This document shows positions 17,887 through 27,594 of a DNA stretch of 64,000 nucleotides, piece by piece; position 1 is the first letter of the stretch, and every line of letters starts with the position of its first letter. The translations under genes and the position numbers were made by a program. The notes beneath the pieces were generated by a model. The model was not told the DNA's origin. It ran no database searches and worked only from the letters and a program-made list of their open reading frames with translations. This DNA is from Martelella sp. NC20 (lineage in GTDB: Bacteria > Pseudomonadota > Alphaproteobacteria > Rhizobiales > Rhizobiaceae). The DNA lies in assembly GCF_013459645.1 (NCBI RefSeq), contig NZ_CP054861.1, positions 1,290,001-1,354,000 of the forward strand, given 5' to 3'.

Positions 17887-19489
17887 CGCCTTTTCTCCAC
17901 TGATATAACCATATTTCACTCACGTCGCGACTGCCGTCCGTCAGCGCCCCGACAAGCTCCACCGGAGCATCGCCTGCGGGTTTGATATCGATTGCCAGAC
18001 GCCAGATGCCCTGGCCCCTGATCGCCGAGACCGTGGAATGCACGATCTCGCCATTGGTAACGTGCAGGCGCTCCTGCAGTTCCGAGCCGGGCGCCATGTC
18101 ATCGAGCGGGCCGCCTGCGAAATCGACCACGAGCTTGCGCACGCCGTCATTGTCATCGGCGCCCCCCGACACGCCGCCTTCGCCGCTGCGGATATCGATC
18201 ACGCGGGCGAGGCGGGCCTGGTCTTCCTCGATCGCGCCCCAGGTCAGCCGATAACCGAACTCGGCGGAGCCGCCTTTCAGGGCGGGGCTGTCCGGCTGCC
18301 AGAAGCAGACGATATTGTCGTTGACTTCCTTGTCGGTCGGTATCTCGACCAGCGAAATCGTTCCCTTGCCCCAGTTGCCGACCGGCTCGACCAGCAGCGA
18401 GGGCCGGCGCTCGTAATGGGCCTCGGCGTCCTGGTAGTCCACAAACGCCCGATGGCGCTGATAGAGCCCGAACGCGCGTGGATTGGTTTCGCCGAAGAAC
18501 GAATTGGCCAGCGATTTCGCATTCTGCAGATTGCGCCACAATTCCGTTCCGTCGGCCCGCACGATCTTCAGCCCTTCGCTGTCGTGGACCCGCCCCCGGT
18601 AGTCATCGAAAGCATGGTGGTTGGCTGGCCCGAACAGAAACATGGATGTCATGGGTGCAACGCCGAGACGCTCGATATCGTTCCGGAAAAAAAGTCGCGC
18701 GGTGACATCCATTCGCGTATTTTTTCCCGGCGTGATCACGAAACGGTAGGCGCCGGTCACGCTCGGACCGTCGAGCGCTGCGAAAACCGTGATCTTGTCG
18801 TTGTCCGTTCCCGGGCGCATGATGTAGAAGGCGGAGAAGCGCGGAAACTCCTCGCCCTGGCTGGTCGCGGTGTTGACCGCGAGCCCACGCGCCGACAGCC
18901 CGTAGAGATTGTCCTGGCCGAGCGCGCGAAAATAGGATGAGCCGAGAAACGAAATCAGCTCGTCGGAGACTTCGGGACGATTGAGCGGATAGTTGATCCG
19001 GAACCCTGCCACGCCCGGCAGTTTGACGCCGTGGAACTGCTCGATGTCGAGGGGCGCGCGATAGATGAAATCGTCGCCGGTAAACACCAGTTTCTCGGTC
19101 TGGCCGTCGACGACTTCGTAGATATCGACCGGCGTCTTGAACAGCCAGCCGAGCGCGAAGGCCTGGAGCTGGAAATCGGACTGGTCGCGCCAGATCGCCT
19201 TGTTGGGATCGTAACGGATCGCACGGTAATCGTCGTATTGAAGGTCCTTGAACGGCTCGGGGACATCCTGCGACGGCTCCTGATAGGGCTCGCCGGCCTT
19301 TGCCTTCATGTCCGCCGTCAGCTTGTCGAAATTGAACGCATCGGGGGGCGGGCCGGCCGCCTCGACCGCGGCGTTGGCTTCCGGCATCTTGCCTGGCTCG
19401 ACTGCCTGCTGCGCGAACGCGTTGCCGCCCACACCGGAAAGAGCGAGCGCGCCGACCGCCGTCTGGGCCAGAAAGGTTCGTCTCTTCAT
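17870..19489 (-). CDS. opgG: Periplasmic glucan biosynthesis protein (OpgG/OpgD family)
   Basis: 539-aa periplasmic protein needed for glucan synthesis or branching. The N-terminus MKRRTFLAQTAVGALALSG is a twin-arginine type signal (RRTFLA), as in OpgD; OpgG normally uses Sec, so OpgD is equally possible as a name. Mature-domain landmarks are AIWRDQSDFQLQAFALGW, FLGSSYFRALGQDNLYGLSARGLA, MTSMFLFGPANHHAFDDYRG and NPRAFGLYQRHRAFVDYQD, all typical of the family. ATG 19489 is used because GGGA lies 8 bases upstream, whereas an in-frame TTG two codons earlier is less likely. First gene of the opgG-opgH-opgC cluster. The upstream 19490-19874 is relatively AT-rich and shows no convincing gene. Confidence 0.9.
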   Translation of the reverse strand: MKRRTFLAQTAVGALALSGVGGNAFAQQAVEPGKMPEANAAVEAAGPPPDAFNFDKLTADMKAKAGEPYQEPSQDVPEPFKDLQYDDYRAIRYDPNKAIWRDQSDFQLQAFALGWLFKTPVDIYEVVDGQTEKLVFTGDDFIYRAPLDIEQFHGVKLPGVAGFRINYPLNRPEVSDELISFLGSSYFRALGQDNLYGLSARGLAVNTATSQGEEFPRFSAFYIMRPGTDNDKITVFAALDGPSVTGAYRFVITPGKNTRMDVTARLFFRNDIERLGVAPMTSMFLFGPANHHAFDDYRGRVHDSEGLKIVRADGTELWRNLQNAKSLANSFFGETNPRAFGLYQRHRAFVDYQDAEAHYERRPSLLVEPVGNWGKGTISLVEIPTDKEVNDNIVCFWQPDSPALKGGSAEFGYRLTWGAIEEDQARLARVIDIRSGEGGVSGGADDNDGVRKLVVDFAGGPLDDMAPGSELQERLHVTNGEIVHSTVSAIRGQGIWRLAIDIKPAGDAPVELVGALTDGSRDVSEIWLYQWRKGDDQPD

Positions 19490-19874
19490 GCGCAAATCCC
19501 GTTAGCTTAAAATGGATACATAATCTGAAATGGTGCGGGGCAATATATTCATTCCCTCCGGCTACCATAGGCTGAGGCACGCGGTTGCGCGAATGTCCTG
19601 CGCCAATAAGACGCGAACGAGTCACAAACGAGGCAAACCCGTTTCGGTTCCATCACTGAAAGGAAATAGTTTCGATCGATAAAGACGTCTTTCCGGGAAT
19701 CCGGCATGGGTATGGCTCACCAAAAAGGGCTGACACACGGCGTTGCGTACCAGCCCATTATTAGCAAAGCCATTCAGCCAAAGAATGGCAAAATCATGGC
19801 AGGTTGCCACCTTCGCGCCGCAATATTTTCACATAGTTCGAAAACCGCGCGGCAGCGTTGATCAGGGACCCCGA

Positions 19875-20312
19875 TCAGGCGGCCTTCACGATCTCGACCA
19901 GTTCGACCGCGAAGTTCAGGTCCTGGCCCGCCAGCGGATGATTGGCATCGACCGTGACTTCCCGCTCCTCGACCCTAGTGACGATCAGCGGCACGGTCTG
20001 GCCATCGGGCGTGCGCGCCTGAAGCTGCATGCCGGGGGCGACCTCGACCTCCTGCGGCATCGCGGAGCGCGGTACGACCTGCACCTTCTGCGGGTCGTGG
20101 GGGCCGTAGGCTTCGGTGGAGGCCACCTTCACATCGCGATTGTCTCCGACGGCCATGCCGGCGATCTCGCGGTCGAGGCCGGGGATGATCTGGCCGGCGC
20201 CCACGGTGAATTCCAGCGGCTGGCGGCCATCGGAACTGTCAAAGGTCGAACCGTCATTGAGGGTTCCGGTGTAGTGAATACGAACGGTATCGCCCGTTTT
20301 GGCTTCTGTCAT
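19875..20312 (-). CDS. FKBP-type peptidyl-prolyl isomerase, SlyD-like
   Basis: 145-aa cytoplasmic proline isomerase/chaperone. VRIHYTGTLNDGSTFDSSDG and FTVGAGQIIPGLDREIAGMAVGD are the FKBP core; the central AYGPHDPQKVQVVPRSAMP region is the insert-in-flap domain of SlyD-like proteins. Unlike Escherichia coli SlyD there is no histidine-rich metal-binding tail; the protein ends VELVEIVKAA. Start 20312 has AAGGAG eight bases upstream. It is divergent from the TPP riboswitch and thiB. Confidence 0.9.
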   Translation of the reverse strand: MTEAKTGDTVRIHYTGTLNDGSTFDSSDGRQPLEFTVGAGQIIPGLDREIAGMAVGDNRDVKVASTEAYGPHDPQKVQVVPRSAMPQEVEVAPGMQLQARTPDGQTVPLIVTRVEEREVTVDANHPLAGQDLNFAVELVEIVKAA

Positions 20313-20544
20313 TTCGTGTGCTCCTTCCTTTTGAACACTGCACGCTGGCCGCGATCGGCCGCGCCGTTTCCCGTTTCCAGAGTGCTTTCGCCCCTGAAGG
20401 ATGAGCCGACACGCTTTGTTTTCGCATGACGACCGGCTTGGCATCCGGCAGGCCGGACCCGCTCTTTACCTAGTGCGTTTGAGCCGATTTTTCAAATCAT
20501 GCGCCTCTTGAAATGCCGGGAGCGCCGCGATAGGTGTTGATGAG

Positions 20545-20630
20545 CTCTAACGGGGTGCGATTTTCGCTGAGAGGCCTGAGGCCAACCCGAAGAACCTGAT
20601 CCGGCTAGCACCGGCGGAGGGATTAGAGGC
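20545..20630 (+). promoter_or_regulatory. TPP riboswitch (THI element)
   Basis: The conserved thi-box parts are in order: GGGGTGC (20552-20558), GCTGAGA (20566-20572), a GGCCTGAGGCC hairpin, ACCCGAAGAACCTGATCCGG (from about 20585) and CCGGCGGAGGGA (from about 20611). It lies 48 bp upstream of thiB. Binding of thiamine diphosphate should lower expression of thiBPQ. A translation-type switch is likely since no clear terminator follows. Confidence 0.93.
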
Positions 20631-20677
20631 GCAGGACGCCGTTTTCCCCTTCAGTCACGGAACACAAAGGAGGCGTC

Positions 20678-21688
20678 ATGATCCATCGCTCAGCCATCGC
20701 AATTCTGGCGCTCGCAGCCCTTCCGGCCCTGCCGGCGGCAGCCCAGGAGGGCAAGGTCCTCACCGTCTACACCTATGAAAGCTTCAATGCCGAATGGGGG
20801 CCCGGACCGCTGGTGAAGGCGGCCTTCGAGAAGACCTGCGGCTGCACGCTGAAATTCGTCAGCGTCCAGGATGGCGTCGCCCTTCTCAACCGGCTGAAGC
20901 TTGAGGGGCAGTCGAGCCCGGCCGACATCGTTCTCGGCCTCGACAACAACCTGATCCACGAGGCGAAGGAAACCGGCTTTTTCGCAGACTCCGGGGTCTC
21001 GACCGAGAATACCGAAATTCCCGGCGGTTTTTCCGACGAAGTGTTCGTGCCCTTCGATTACGGCTGGTTCGACATCGTCTATGACACCGAAAGCATCGAC
21101 GCGCCGCCGACCACGCTCGACGAACTGGTCAACGGACCCGCCGGCGAGAAGCTGGTGATCGAGGACCCGCGCACCTCCACGCCCGGGCTCGGCATGCTGC
21201 TGTGGATGAAATCGGTCTATGGCGATGACGCCGCCCAGCAGTGGAAAAAACTCTCCGACCGGATCCTGACGGTCGCGCCGGGCTGGTCGGAGGCCTACGG
21301 GCTGTTTACCAGCGGCGAGGCGCCGATGGTGCTGTCCTACACCACCTCGCCGGCCTATCACGAGATCGCCGAGGGCAGCGATCGCTACAAGGCGATCGAT
21401 TTCAAGGACGGGCTCTATATCCAGATCGAGGTCGCCGGCATGACCGCCATGGCCGATGATCCCGCGCTTGCGAAATCCTTCCTCGAATTCATCCTGACCC
21501 CCGGTTTTCAGGACGCGATCCCGACCCATAACTGGATGATGCCGGCAGCCGCCACCACCGATCCGCTGCCCGCCGCCTTCGCGGATGCGGTCAAGCCCGA
21601 AAAGACCCTGCAATTTTCACCGGACGTGGTCGCCGAAAACCGTCAGAAATGGATCGATGAATGGCTGAACGCCATGAGCGCGCGGTGA
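20678..21688 (+). CDS. thiB: Thiamine ABC transporter substrate-binding protein
   Basis: 336-aa periplasmic binding protein for thiamine and its phosphates. It has a signal peptide (cleavage after AAAQ near residue 22), then the mature start [18 protein letters not shown]. Family patterns [26 protein letters not shown] and [11 protein letters not shown] are present. AAGGAGGCGTC precedes the ATG. The gene is directly controlled by the TPP riboswitch upstream. A 358-bp gap with a palindromic repeat separates it from thiP. Confidence 0.95.
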   Translation: MIHRSAIAILALAALPALPAAAQEGKVLTVYTYESFNAEWGPGPLVKAAFEKTCGCTLKFVSVQDGVALLNRLKLEGQSSPADIVLGLDNNLIHEAKETGFFADSGVSTENTEIPGGFSDEVFVPFDYGWFDIVYDTESIDAPPTTLDELVNGPAGEKLVIEDPRTSTPGLGMLLWMKSVYGDDAAQQWKKLSDRILTVAPGWSEAYGLFTSGEAPMVLSYTTSPAYHEIAEGSDRYKAIDFKDGLYIQIEVAGMTAMADDPALAKSFLEFILTPGFQDAIPTHNWMMPAAATTDPLPAAFADAVKPEKTLQFSPDVVAENRQKWIDEWLNAMSAR

Positions 21689-21750
21689 GTGCGGCTGTTT
21701 CCGTCTCAAGCTTCGGGCAGCGCCGCGACACACGGCCGCGCCGCATAGCC

Positions 21751-21950
21751 CCCCAATCTTCTCGCCCCGGAGGGGAGAGATGTCGCGACAGCGACAGTGA
21801 GGGGCGAGTCCATCCCCGCGAACGCCCTCACAATCCGAAACGCTGCATTACCCTCACTGCCCCTTTCGGGGCATCTCTCCGGCAGGCGGGAGAGAGTATC
21901 GGGAGCAAGACGCCACGCCCATATGCAACAGAACTGCTCCTTGAGGGGCG
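21751..21950. repeat. Rhizobial palindromic repeat between thiB and thiP
   Basis: Two neighbouring palindromic modules: one around CCCCGGAGGGGAGAGATGTC (from 21766) ending GTGAGGGGCG, the other from CCCTCACTGCCCCTTTCGGG (about 21851) through GGCATCTCTCC to GGGAGAGA. The pattern is common in rhizobial intergenic DNA and related to 2844-2968. No gene is seen in 21689-22046. Confidence 0.6.
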
Positions 21951-22046
21951 AGGTGGTCGGCCGATTCTGCGAAGGGTCGCATATCCATCCTCCAAATGCT
22001 GCCGGGCCGACCCGCCCGGCAGCGCCTGAGACGGAGGCCGCGCCCC

Positions 22047-23663
22047 GTGTTCCTGTCCCCCTCCGAGCGCCGTCGCAGTTACGGCTACGGCATCGTCGCC
22101 CTTGCCGGCGTGGTCGGCTTTATCGTGATCGCGATTGTGGCGCTGTCCGGTTTCGGGCGGCTGCAGGCGTCGATCGCGGTCTTTGACGAGCCCTATGTCT
22201 GGCGCATCCTGCGCTTCACGCTCTGGCAGGCCACGTTGTCGACGCTGATTTCGGTAGCGCTCGCCATCCCCGTCGCCCGGGCGCTGGCGCGGCGGCCGCA
22301 TTTTCCGGGCCGGCTCTGGATCGTGCGGCTGATGGCCGTGCCGCTTGGCCTGCCGGTCTTGATCGGCGCGCTCGGGCTGATCGGCATCTGGGGCCGGCAG
22401 GGGATATTCAACGATCTGCTGACATTTGCGGGCTTTGGTCGTCCACTGCAAATTTATGGCCTGCAGGGCATTCTGCTCGCCCATGTCTATTTCAACCTGC
22501 CGCTCGCCGCCCGCCTGTTCCTGGCGGGGCTTGAACGGGTGCCGCAGGAATATTTCAAATCGGCGGCGATGCTTTCAATGCCCGGACGCGCGGTGTTCCG
22601 CTTCATCGAATGGCCGGTGATCGCGCCGCTGATTGCAGGCGTCGCCGGGCTGATCTTCATGCTCTGCGCCACCTCGTTCACGCTGGTGCTTATCCTCGGC
22701 GGCGGGCCGGCTGCGACCACGATCGAGGTCGCGATCTATCAGGCGCTGCGCTTCGATTTCAATCCCGCGCGCGCCGTCGCCCTTGCCGGCATGCAGATCG
22801 GGCTGACCGGTATGGTGCTGACAGCACTCGCCTTTCTGCCCAAGGCCGCCGATCCCGGCACGAGCGCCGATACCGCCCTTGCCCGCCCGGATGGCGCCGG
22901 CCGGCTCAGGGTCGCGGCCGATACCGGCCTGATCGCGCTTTTCACGGTCTTTCTGGCTCTGCCGCTCGCCATCATCGTCATCAAGGGCGTCGAGGCCGAC
23001 CTCCTCAAGCTGCTCGGCGAGCGGATATTTCTCAGCGCCACCGCGACAAGCCTTGCGATCGCGTTCGGCGCGGCTCTGATATCGCTTTCCGTTGCGCTCG
23101 CCTTCATCACCGCCACCGGGGCGGTGGCCGCGGCGAAGCGACCGAACGTCGCCGAGCGCGGTTTCAGCGCGACGATGGCGGCGATGGGGTCGCTGGTGCT
23201 GCTGGTGCCGCCGATCGTGCTGGGAACCGGCTGGTTCCTGCTGCTGCGCCCCTTTGGCCTGACGGATGCCGCCGCGCCGCTGGTGGTCGCCGGCATCAAT
23301 GCGCTGATGGCGCTGCCCTTCGTGCTGCGGGTGCTCGCGCCGGCAATCGCCGTCCACCGGGCGCGCACCGCGCGGCTTTCGGCAAGCCTCGGCCTGTCCG
23401 GTCTCGCCAGAATGCGGATCGTCGACTGGCCGGGTCTGAAAAAGCCGCTTTCGACCGCGCTTTCCTTCGCCACGGCGCTGTCGCTCGGCGATCTCGGCGC
23501 CGTGGCGCTGTTCGGCGGCGATGACCTGACAACGCTGCCCTGGCTGCTCTACAGCCGGCTCGGCAGCTACCGCACGGACGATGCCAACGGGCTGGCGCTT
23601 CTTCTTGGCGCGATCTGCCTTGTCCTGATGGTTGCCGGCACTCGTCAGCCTGCCGCGCGATGA
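22047..23663 (+). CDS. thiP: Thiamine/thiamine pyrophosphate ABC transporter permease
   Basis: 538-aa double-length inner-membrane permease with two copies of the binding-protein-dependent transport domain, about 12 helices. The coupling motifs are EYFKSAAMLSMPGRAVFRFIEWP in the first half and RLSASLGLSGLARMRIVDWP in the second. A GTG start at 22047 with GGAGG nine bases upstream is preferred over the ATG at 21996. Its TGA overlaps a possible upstream ATG of thiQ. Works with ThiB and ThiQ in thiamine import. Confidence 0.92.
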   Translation: MFLSPSERRRSYGYGIVALAGVVGFIVIAIVALSGFGRLQASIAVFDEPYVWRILRFTLWQATLSTLISVALAIPVARALARRPHFPGRLWIVRLMAVPLGLPVLIGALGLIGIWGRQGIFNDLLTFAGFGRPLQIYGLQGILLAHVYFNLPLAARLFLAGLERVPQEYFKSAAMLSMPGRAVFRFIEWPVIAPLIAGVAGLIFMLCATSFTLVLILGGGPAATTIEVAIYQALRFDFNPARAVALAGMQIGLTGMVLTALAFLPKAADPGTSADTALARPDGAGRLRVAADTGLIALFTVFLALPLAIIVIKGVEADLLKLLGERIFLSATATSLAIAFGAALISLSVALAFITATGAVAAAKRPNVAERGFSATMAAMGSLVLLVPPIVLGTGWFLLLRPFGLTDAAAPLVVAGINALMALPFVLRVLAPAIAVHRARTARLSASLGLSGLARMRIVDWPGLKKPLSTALSFATALSLGDLGAVALFGGDDLTTLPWLLYSRLGSYRTDDANGLALLLGAICLVLMVAGTRQPAAR

Positions 23664-23677
23664 CAAAGGAAGCGACA

Positions 23678-24325
23678 ATGCCCGTCGATATTACCCTCCG
23701 CGATGTGGCTCTCCGGCTCGGGGAGAAGAATTTTCTCTTCGACGGCCGGATCGAGGGGGCAAAGGTGAGTGCGGTGACCGGCCGCTCCGGCTCCGGCAAA
23801 TCGACGCTCCTGAACCTGATCGCCGGCTTCGAGAAGCCCGATAGCGGCGATGTCCTGATCGCCGGGGAGCGCGTGAACGCGCTTCATGTTTCGAAACGGC
23901 CGGTAACGGTGGTGTTTCAGGACAACAACCTGTTTGCCCATCTCGATATCTTCACCAATGTCGGCCTCGGCCTTGATCCCGCCCTGAAGCTCGACGATGC
24001 CGGACGGGAAAGGGTGCGCGATGCGCTGGAGCGGGTCGGGCTGGCGGGCTATGACAAGCGCCGGCCGGCGACGCTGTCCGGCGGAGAGCGCCAGCGCGCG
24101 GCCTTTGCCCGGGCGCTGGTGCGCGACCGGCCGGTTCTGCTGCTCGACGAGCCCTTCGCCGCCCTCGATCCCGAAATGCGCGGCGAGATGGGCAGGCTGC
24201 TGCTTGAACTTCACCGCGAATCCGGCAATACCGTCGTTATCATCTCGCACGAGCCGGACGAGGTGGAGGCGATTGCCGACCACCGTCTGGTTGTCGAGGA
24301 TGGACGACTTTCCGCGCGCTATTGA
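23678..24325 (+). CDS. thiQ: Thiamine ABC transporter ATP-binding protein
   Basis: 215-aa single-domain ABC ATPase. Walker A is TGRSGSGKST, the Q loop VVFQDNNLFAHLD, the signature LSGGERQRAAFARAL, and Walker B LLLDEPFAALDP, followed by ISHEPDEVEAI. The start at 23678 has AAAGGA eight bases before it; the in-frame ATG at 23660, which overlaps the thiP stop (ATGA), is an alternative that would suggest coupling. Third gene of the TPP-controlled operon. Confidence 0.93.
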   Translation: MPVDITLRDVALRLGEKNFLFDGRIEGAKVSAVTGRSGSGKSTLLNLIAGFEKPDSGDVLIAGERVNALHVSKRPVTVVFQDNNLFAHLDIFTNVGLGLDPALKLDDAGRERVRDALERVGLAGYDKRRPATLSGGERQRAAFARALVRDRPVLLLDEPFAALDPEMRGEMGRLLLELHRESGNTVVIISHEPDEVEAIADHRLVVEDGRLSARY

Positions 24326-24428
24326 CCCTTGGCGCACTGAACGTCAAATATGATAGAGTGAAACAAGCGCCGGGCGGCTCGCGCCGGACCGCAGTGAGCA
24401 GGGACGCGTTCCTTCGAACGCGACAGGC

Positions 24429-25937
24429 ATGGTAAATTTGGTCGGCCGCGGCCGCAGGCAAGACAGACGCAGGCGCTTCCTGCCGGGAGTGCGGCCCTCG
24501 GTGTTCGTCCTGATCGGCGCGCTGGGGCTTTCCTCATGCCAGACCAACGACACGTTCTTTATCCTGCCGGAAACCCCGGCCGCTGCCGAGCAGACCGTCG
24601 ACGCGCTGACCCGCAACGATCCGAACGCGGCAATGGGCGCGCGCGAGCATCCGCGCATTCTCGAGAATTACGGTGGTCAGTACCGCGATCCGCAGGTGGA
24701 AAAGCTGGTGGCCCGCGTGGCGGGAGCGCTGACGGCCGTGTCGGAAAATCCGCGCCAGACCTACCGGATCACGATCCTGAATTCGCCGAGCATCAACGCC
24801 TTCGCGCTGCCGGGCGGTTATCTCTATGTCACGCGCGGGCTGCTGGCGCTTGCCACCGACGCCTCCGAGATCGCCGCCGTGCTGTCGCACGAGATGGCCC
24901 ATGTGACCGCCAATCACGGCATCGAGCGCCAGCGCCGCGAGGAAGCGGAAGCGATTTCCAACGAGGTGATTTCCGAGGTGCTGCCGGGCAATCCGGAGGT
25001 CGGCCAGATCGCCGCGCGCGGCAAGCTGCGCCTCGCCGCCTTCTCGCGCCAGCAGGAGCTGGAGGCCGACGCGATCGGTATCCGCATGCTGGCGGAAGCC
25101 GGCTACGATCCCTATGCCGCATCGCGTTTCCTGCGTTCGATGGCGGCCTATGCGCAATATGAATCGACCGGGGCGGAAGGCGAGAGCCTGGACTTCCTGT
25201 CAAGCCATCCCAATACGCCGCGGCGTATCGAGCTTGCCGCCGAACAGGCTGCGCTCTATGCCAATGTCGGCGCCACAGAGATCGGGCGCGAGTATTTCCT
25301 GAACGGAATCAATGGCCTGCTTTACGGCAGCAATCCGGAGCAGGGCTATATCCGCAACCGTGATTTCTATCATCCGAAACTGCAGATCGCCTTTGAGGTG
25401 CCGCCCGGCTTCGTGATGACCGACAAGGCCAATGCGGTGGTGGCCACCGGCCCCGGCGATGTCGCGATCCGTTTCGACGGGGTCAAGGCCAATGGCCGGC
25501 GCAACCTCGAGGATTATATCAGGAGCGGCTGGGTGACGGGACTGGTGGATGGCTCGGTTCAGACCACCACCGTCAACGGAATGTCGGCCGCAACCGCGAA
25601 GGCGGTCGCCGGCGACTGGGTTTTCGATGTGACCGTGATCCGCGACGGCGGCGACATATACCGCCTGCTGACCGCCGCTCCGCGCGGCAGCGGCGCGCTG
25701 GAGGACGTTGCCTTCTCCGTCCGCTCGTCGTTCCACAAGCTGACGCCGGCCGAGGCCGCCGATCTGAAGCCGCTGAGGCTTCGCATCGTTACCGTCAAGC
25801 CGGGCGATACGGTTGCCAGCATCGCCGCGCAGATGATGGGAACCAACCGCAAGCTCGCCCTGTTCCAGGTGCTGAACGCATTGCAGCCGGGCGCGACGCT
25901 TTCGGCGGGCGACACGGTGAAGATCGTTTCGCAGTAG
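24429..25937 (+). CDS. M48 family metalloprotease with LysM-like C-terminus (BepA-type lipoprotein)
   Basis: 502-aa zinc protease. The N-terminus is basic, then a hydrophobic stretch ends in the lipobox LGLSSC (Cys near residue 37), so it should be a lipoprotein. The catalytic motif HEMAH lies near residue 155, and the third zinc ligand is in ELEADAIG. The C-terminal region TVKPGDTVASIAAQMM...LSAGDTVKIV is LysM-like and could bind peptidoglycan. The BepA/LoiP relatives handle outer-membrane protein quality control. It is convergent with rpoH2, 5 bp apart. The ribosome site is weak, so the start could be slightly downstream. Confidence 0.9.
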   Translation: MVNLVGRGRRQDRRRRFLPGVRPSVFVLIGALGLSSCQTNDTFFILPETPAAAEQTVDALTRNDPNAAMGAREHPRILENYGGQYRDPQVEKLVARVAGALTAVSENPRQTYRITILNSPSINAFALPGGYLYVTRGLLALATDASEIAAVLSHEMAHVTANHGIERQRREEAEAISNEVISEVLPGNPEVGQIAARGKLRLAAFSRQQELEADAIGIRMLAEAGYDPYAASRFLRSMAAYAQYESTGAEGESLDFLSSHPNTPRRIELAAEQAALYANVGATEIGREYFLNGINGLLYGSNPEQGYIRNRDFYHPKLQIAFEVPPGFVMTDKANAVVATGPGDVAIRFDGVKANGRRNLEDYIRSGWVTGLVDGSVQTTTVNGMSAATAKAVAGDWVFDVTVIRDGGDIYRLLTAAPRGSGALEDVAFSVRSSFHKLTPAEAADLKPLRLRIVTVKPGDTVASIAAQMMGTNRKLALFQVLNALQPGATLSAGDTVKIVSQ

Positions 25938-25942
25938 GGCGC

Positions 25943-26806
25943 TCAGGCGATCGCGAGCTCGGTGGGCCCGTCCGATGTCATCGCCATTTTCAGCTTTTCA
26001 AGCGCCCGGGTTTCGATCTGGCGGACGCGTTCCTTGGAGATGCCGAGTTCGGCGCCGAGTTCGGCGAGCGTGGCGCCGTCATCGGCGAGCTTGCGCGCGC
26101 GGATCACGCGGTTCTCCCGCGCCGAGAGCTTGGTGAGCGCGCGCTTCAGCCGAAGATGCAGGCGCTCGCCGTCGATGATGCCGGAAACCTGCTCTTCGGG
26201 AAGCGGCGCATCGCAAACCAGGAGATCGATCCGTTCGGCGCCGTCCTCGCCCTCGCTCCCGACAGGGGCCTGAAGCGAAGCGTCATTGCCGGAAAGGCGG
26301 GCATCCATGACCTGGACATCCGAAACCGAGACGCCGAGGCTGGCGGCGATCTCCTCGTAGATCGCCTGCGAACTCATGTTCCGGTCGCGCGCCGCGATCT
26401 TGGCGCGAAGCCGTCTCAGCTTGAAGAACAGCGCCTTCTGGGTGGAGCTGGTGCCGCCGCGCACGATCGACCAGTTGCGCAGCACGTAGTCCTGCATCGA
26501 GGCCCGCACCCACCAGCTGGCATAGGTGGAAAACCGGACGCCGCGCTGATGATCGAACCGGGCGGCCGCTTCCAGCAGGCCGACATAGCCTTCCTGCACC
26601 AGATCCGCCCGGGGAAGGCCGAAGCCGCGAAACTTGCCGGCCATCGAGACCACCAGCCTCAGATGCGCCATTGCGATGTCGTCGCGCGCATTGCTGTCGT
26701 CCTCGACCCGCCAGCGGGTCGCGAGTTCTGTTTCCTGTTCGCGTGTGAGATAGGGCGCCGCCATCGCTGCGCTGGCAATGCGGTGGTCCTGTACGTCGAT
26801 ATCCAT
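25943..26806 (-). CDS. rpoH2: RNA polymerase sigma-32 factor (RpoH2-type)
   Basis: 287-aa sigma-70 family factor of the RpoH group. Region 2 shows RGFGLPRADLVQEGYVGLLEAAARFDHQRGVRFSTYASWWVRASMQDYVLRNWS. The RpoH box is TQKALFFKLRRLR. Region 4 has TLAELGAELGISKERVRQIETRALEKL. Alphaproteobacteria often have two rpoH genes; the divergent sequence relative to canonical RpoH1 points to RpoH2, which acts in oxidative, photo-oxidative and salt stress. The start 26806 has GGGAG eight bases upstream; an upstream in-frame ATG at 26881 lacks support. Confidence 0.88.
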   Translation of the reverse strand: MDIDVQDHRIASAAMAAPYLTREQETELATRWRVEDDSNARDDIAMAHLRLVVSMAGKFRGFGLPRADLVQEGYVGLLEAAARFDHQRGVRFSTYASWWVRASMQDYVLRNWSIVRGGTSSTQKALFFKLRRLRAKIAARDRNMSSQAIYEEIAASLGVSVSDVQVMDARLSGNDASLQAPVGSEGEDGAERIDLLVCDAPLPEEQVSGIIDGERLHLRLKRALTKLSARENRVIRARKLADDGATLAELGAELGISKERVRQIETRALEKLKMAMTSDGPTELAIA

Positions 26807-26963
26807 GGCTGAGCTCCCGGAAGGCGCGTTGTTTGGGCCAACGAGTGCTTGGGATCGCGTCAAGCGTGACGCATTTCCCATCGCTCCTCGGTAACTTCAA
26901 CGCAAACCGGGGCCATTTGGTTCAACATGGATTTCATTTTTTCATATCACAGGGCTGGAACAT

Positions 26964-26992
26964 AAAAAATCCGGCCTAAAAGACCGGATTTT
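26964..26992 (-). terminator. Rho-independent terminator of carD
   Basis: AAAATCCGG (26966-26974) and CCGGATTTT (26984-26992) form a 9-bp stem with a 9-base loop, followed on the minus strand by six T residues. It lies 30 bp after the carD stop. Confidence 0.85.
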
Positions 26993-27021
26993 CTACAATC
27001 ACTGCGGCAAGTTTGGCTTTG

Positions 27022-27594
27022 TCAGGCGGCTTCCTCGCGGGCGTCGTCTTCGTCTTCGGCGGCCTTGCCGCGCTTGGGACCCTTGGCAAGGTGGGTTTCG
27101 ATCAGACGGACAGACTCGGTATCCGACATCTTGTTGACGGCGGCGATTTCGCGCGCCATGCGGTCGAGCGCTGCCTCATAGAGCTGGCGTTCGGAATAGG
27201 ACTGCTCGGGCTGGTTTTCGGCGCGGTAAAGATCGCGAACCACTTCGGCGATCGAGATCAGGTCGCCGGAATTGATCTTGGCGTCATATTCCTGCGCGCG
27301 GCGCGACCACATGGTGCGCTTCACGCGGGCCTTGCCCTGCACAACCTTCAGCGCGCGCTCGACGAAATCGGTCTCCGAAAGCTTGCGCATGCCGATGCTC
27401 ATGGCCTTGGCCACCGGCACTTTCAGGCGCATCTTGTCCTTGTCGAATTCGATAACGAAGAGTTCGAGCTTCATGCCGGCCACTTCCTGCTCCTCGATCG
27501 CGCTGATCATGCCAACGCCGTGGGCAGGGTAGACGATGGACTCGCCGGGTTTGAAACCGTGGCGGCCGGCAGGCTTTTTCTGTTGTACTGTCAT
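27022..27594 (-). CDS. carD: CarD family transcriptional regulator
   Basis: 190-aa RNA-polymerase-binding regulator. The N-terminal RID-like Tudor domain is FKPGESIVYPAHGVGMISAIEEQEVAGMKLELFVIEF, and the helical DNA-binding C-domain includes VKRTMWSRRAQEYDAKINSGDLISIAEVVRDLYRAENQPEQSYSERQLYEAALDRM. CarD stabilises open promoter complexes, notably at rRNA and stress promoters. The tail is acidic and alanine-rich. It has a clear terminator downstream, and a likely promoter about 240 bp upstream, giving a long leader. Confidence 0.93.
   Translation of the reverse strand: MTVQQKKPAGRHGFKPGESIVYPAHGVGMISAIEEQEVAGMKLELFVIEFDKDKMRLKVPVAKAMSIGMRKLSETDFVERALKVVQGKARVKRTMWSRRAQEYDAKINSGDLISIAEVVRDLYRAENQPEQSYSERQLYEAALDRMAREIAAVNKMSDTESVRLIETHLAKGPKRGKAAEDEDDAREEAA

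Noticed and set aside
19622..19810. 62-codon minus-strand frame in the gap between opgG and the FKBP gene
   Set aside because: No ribosome site and no recognisable family; composition does not support coding.
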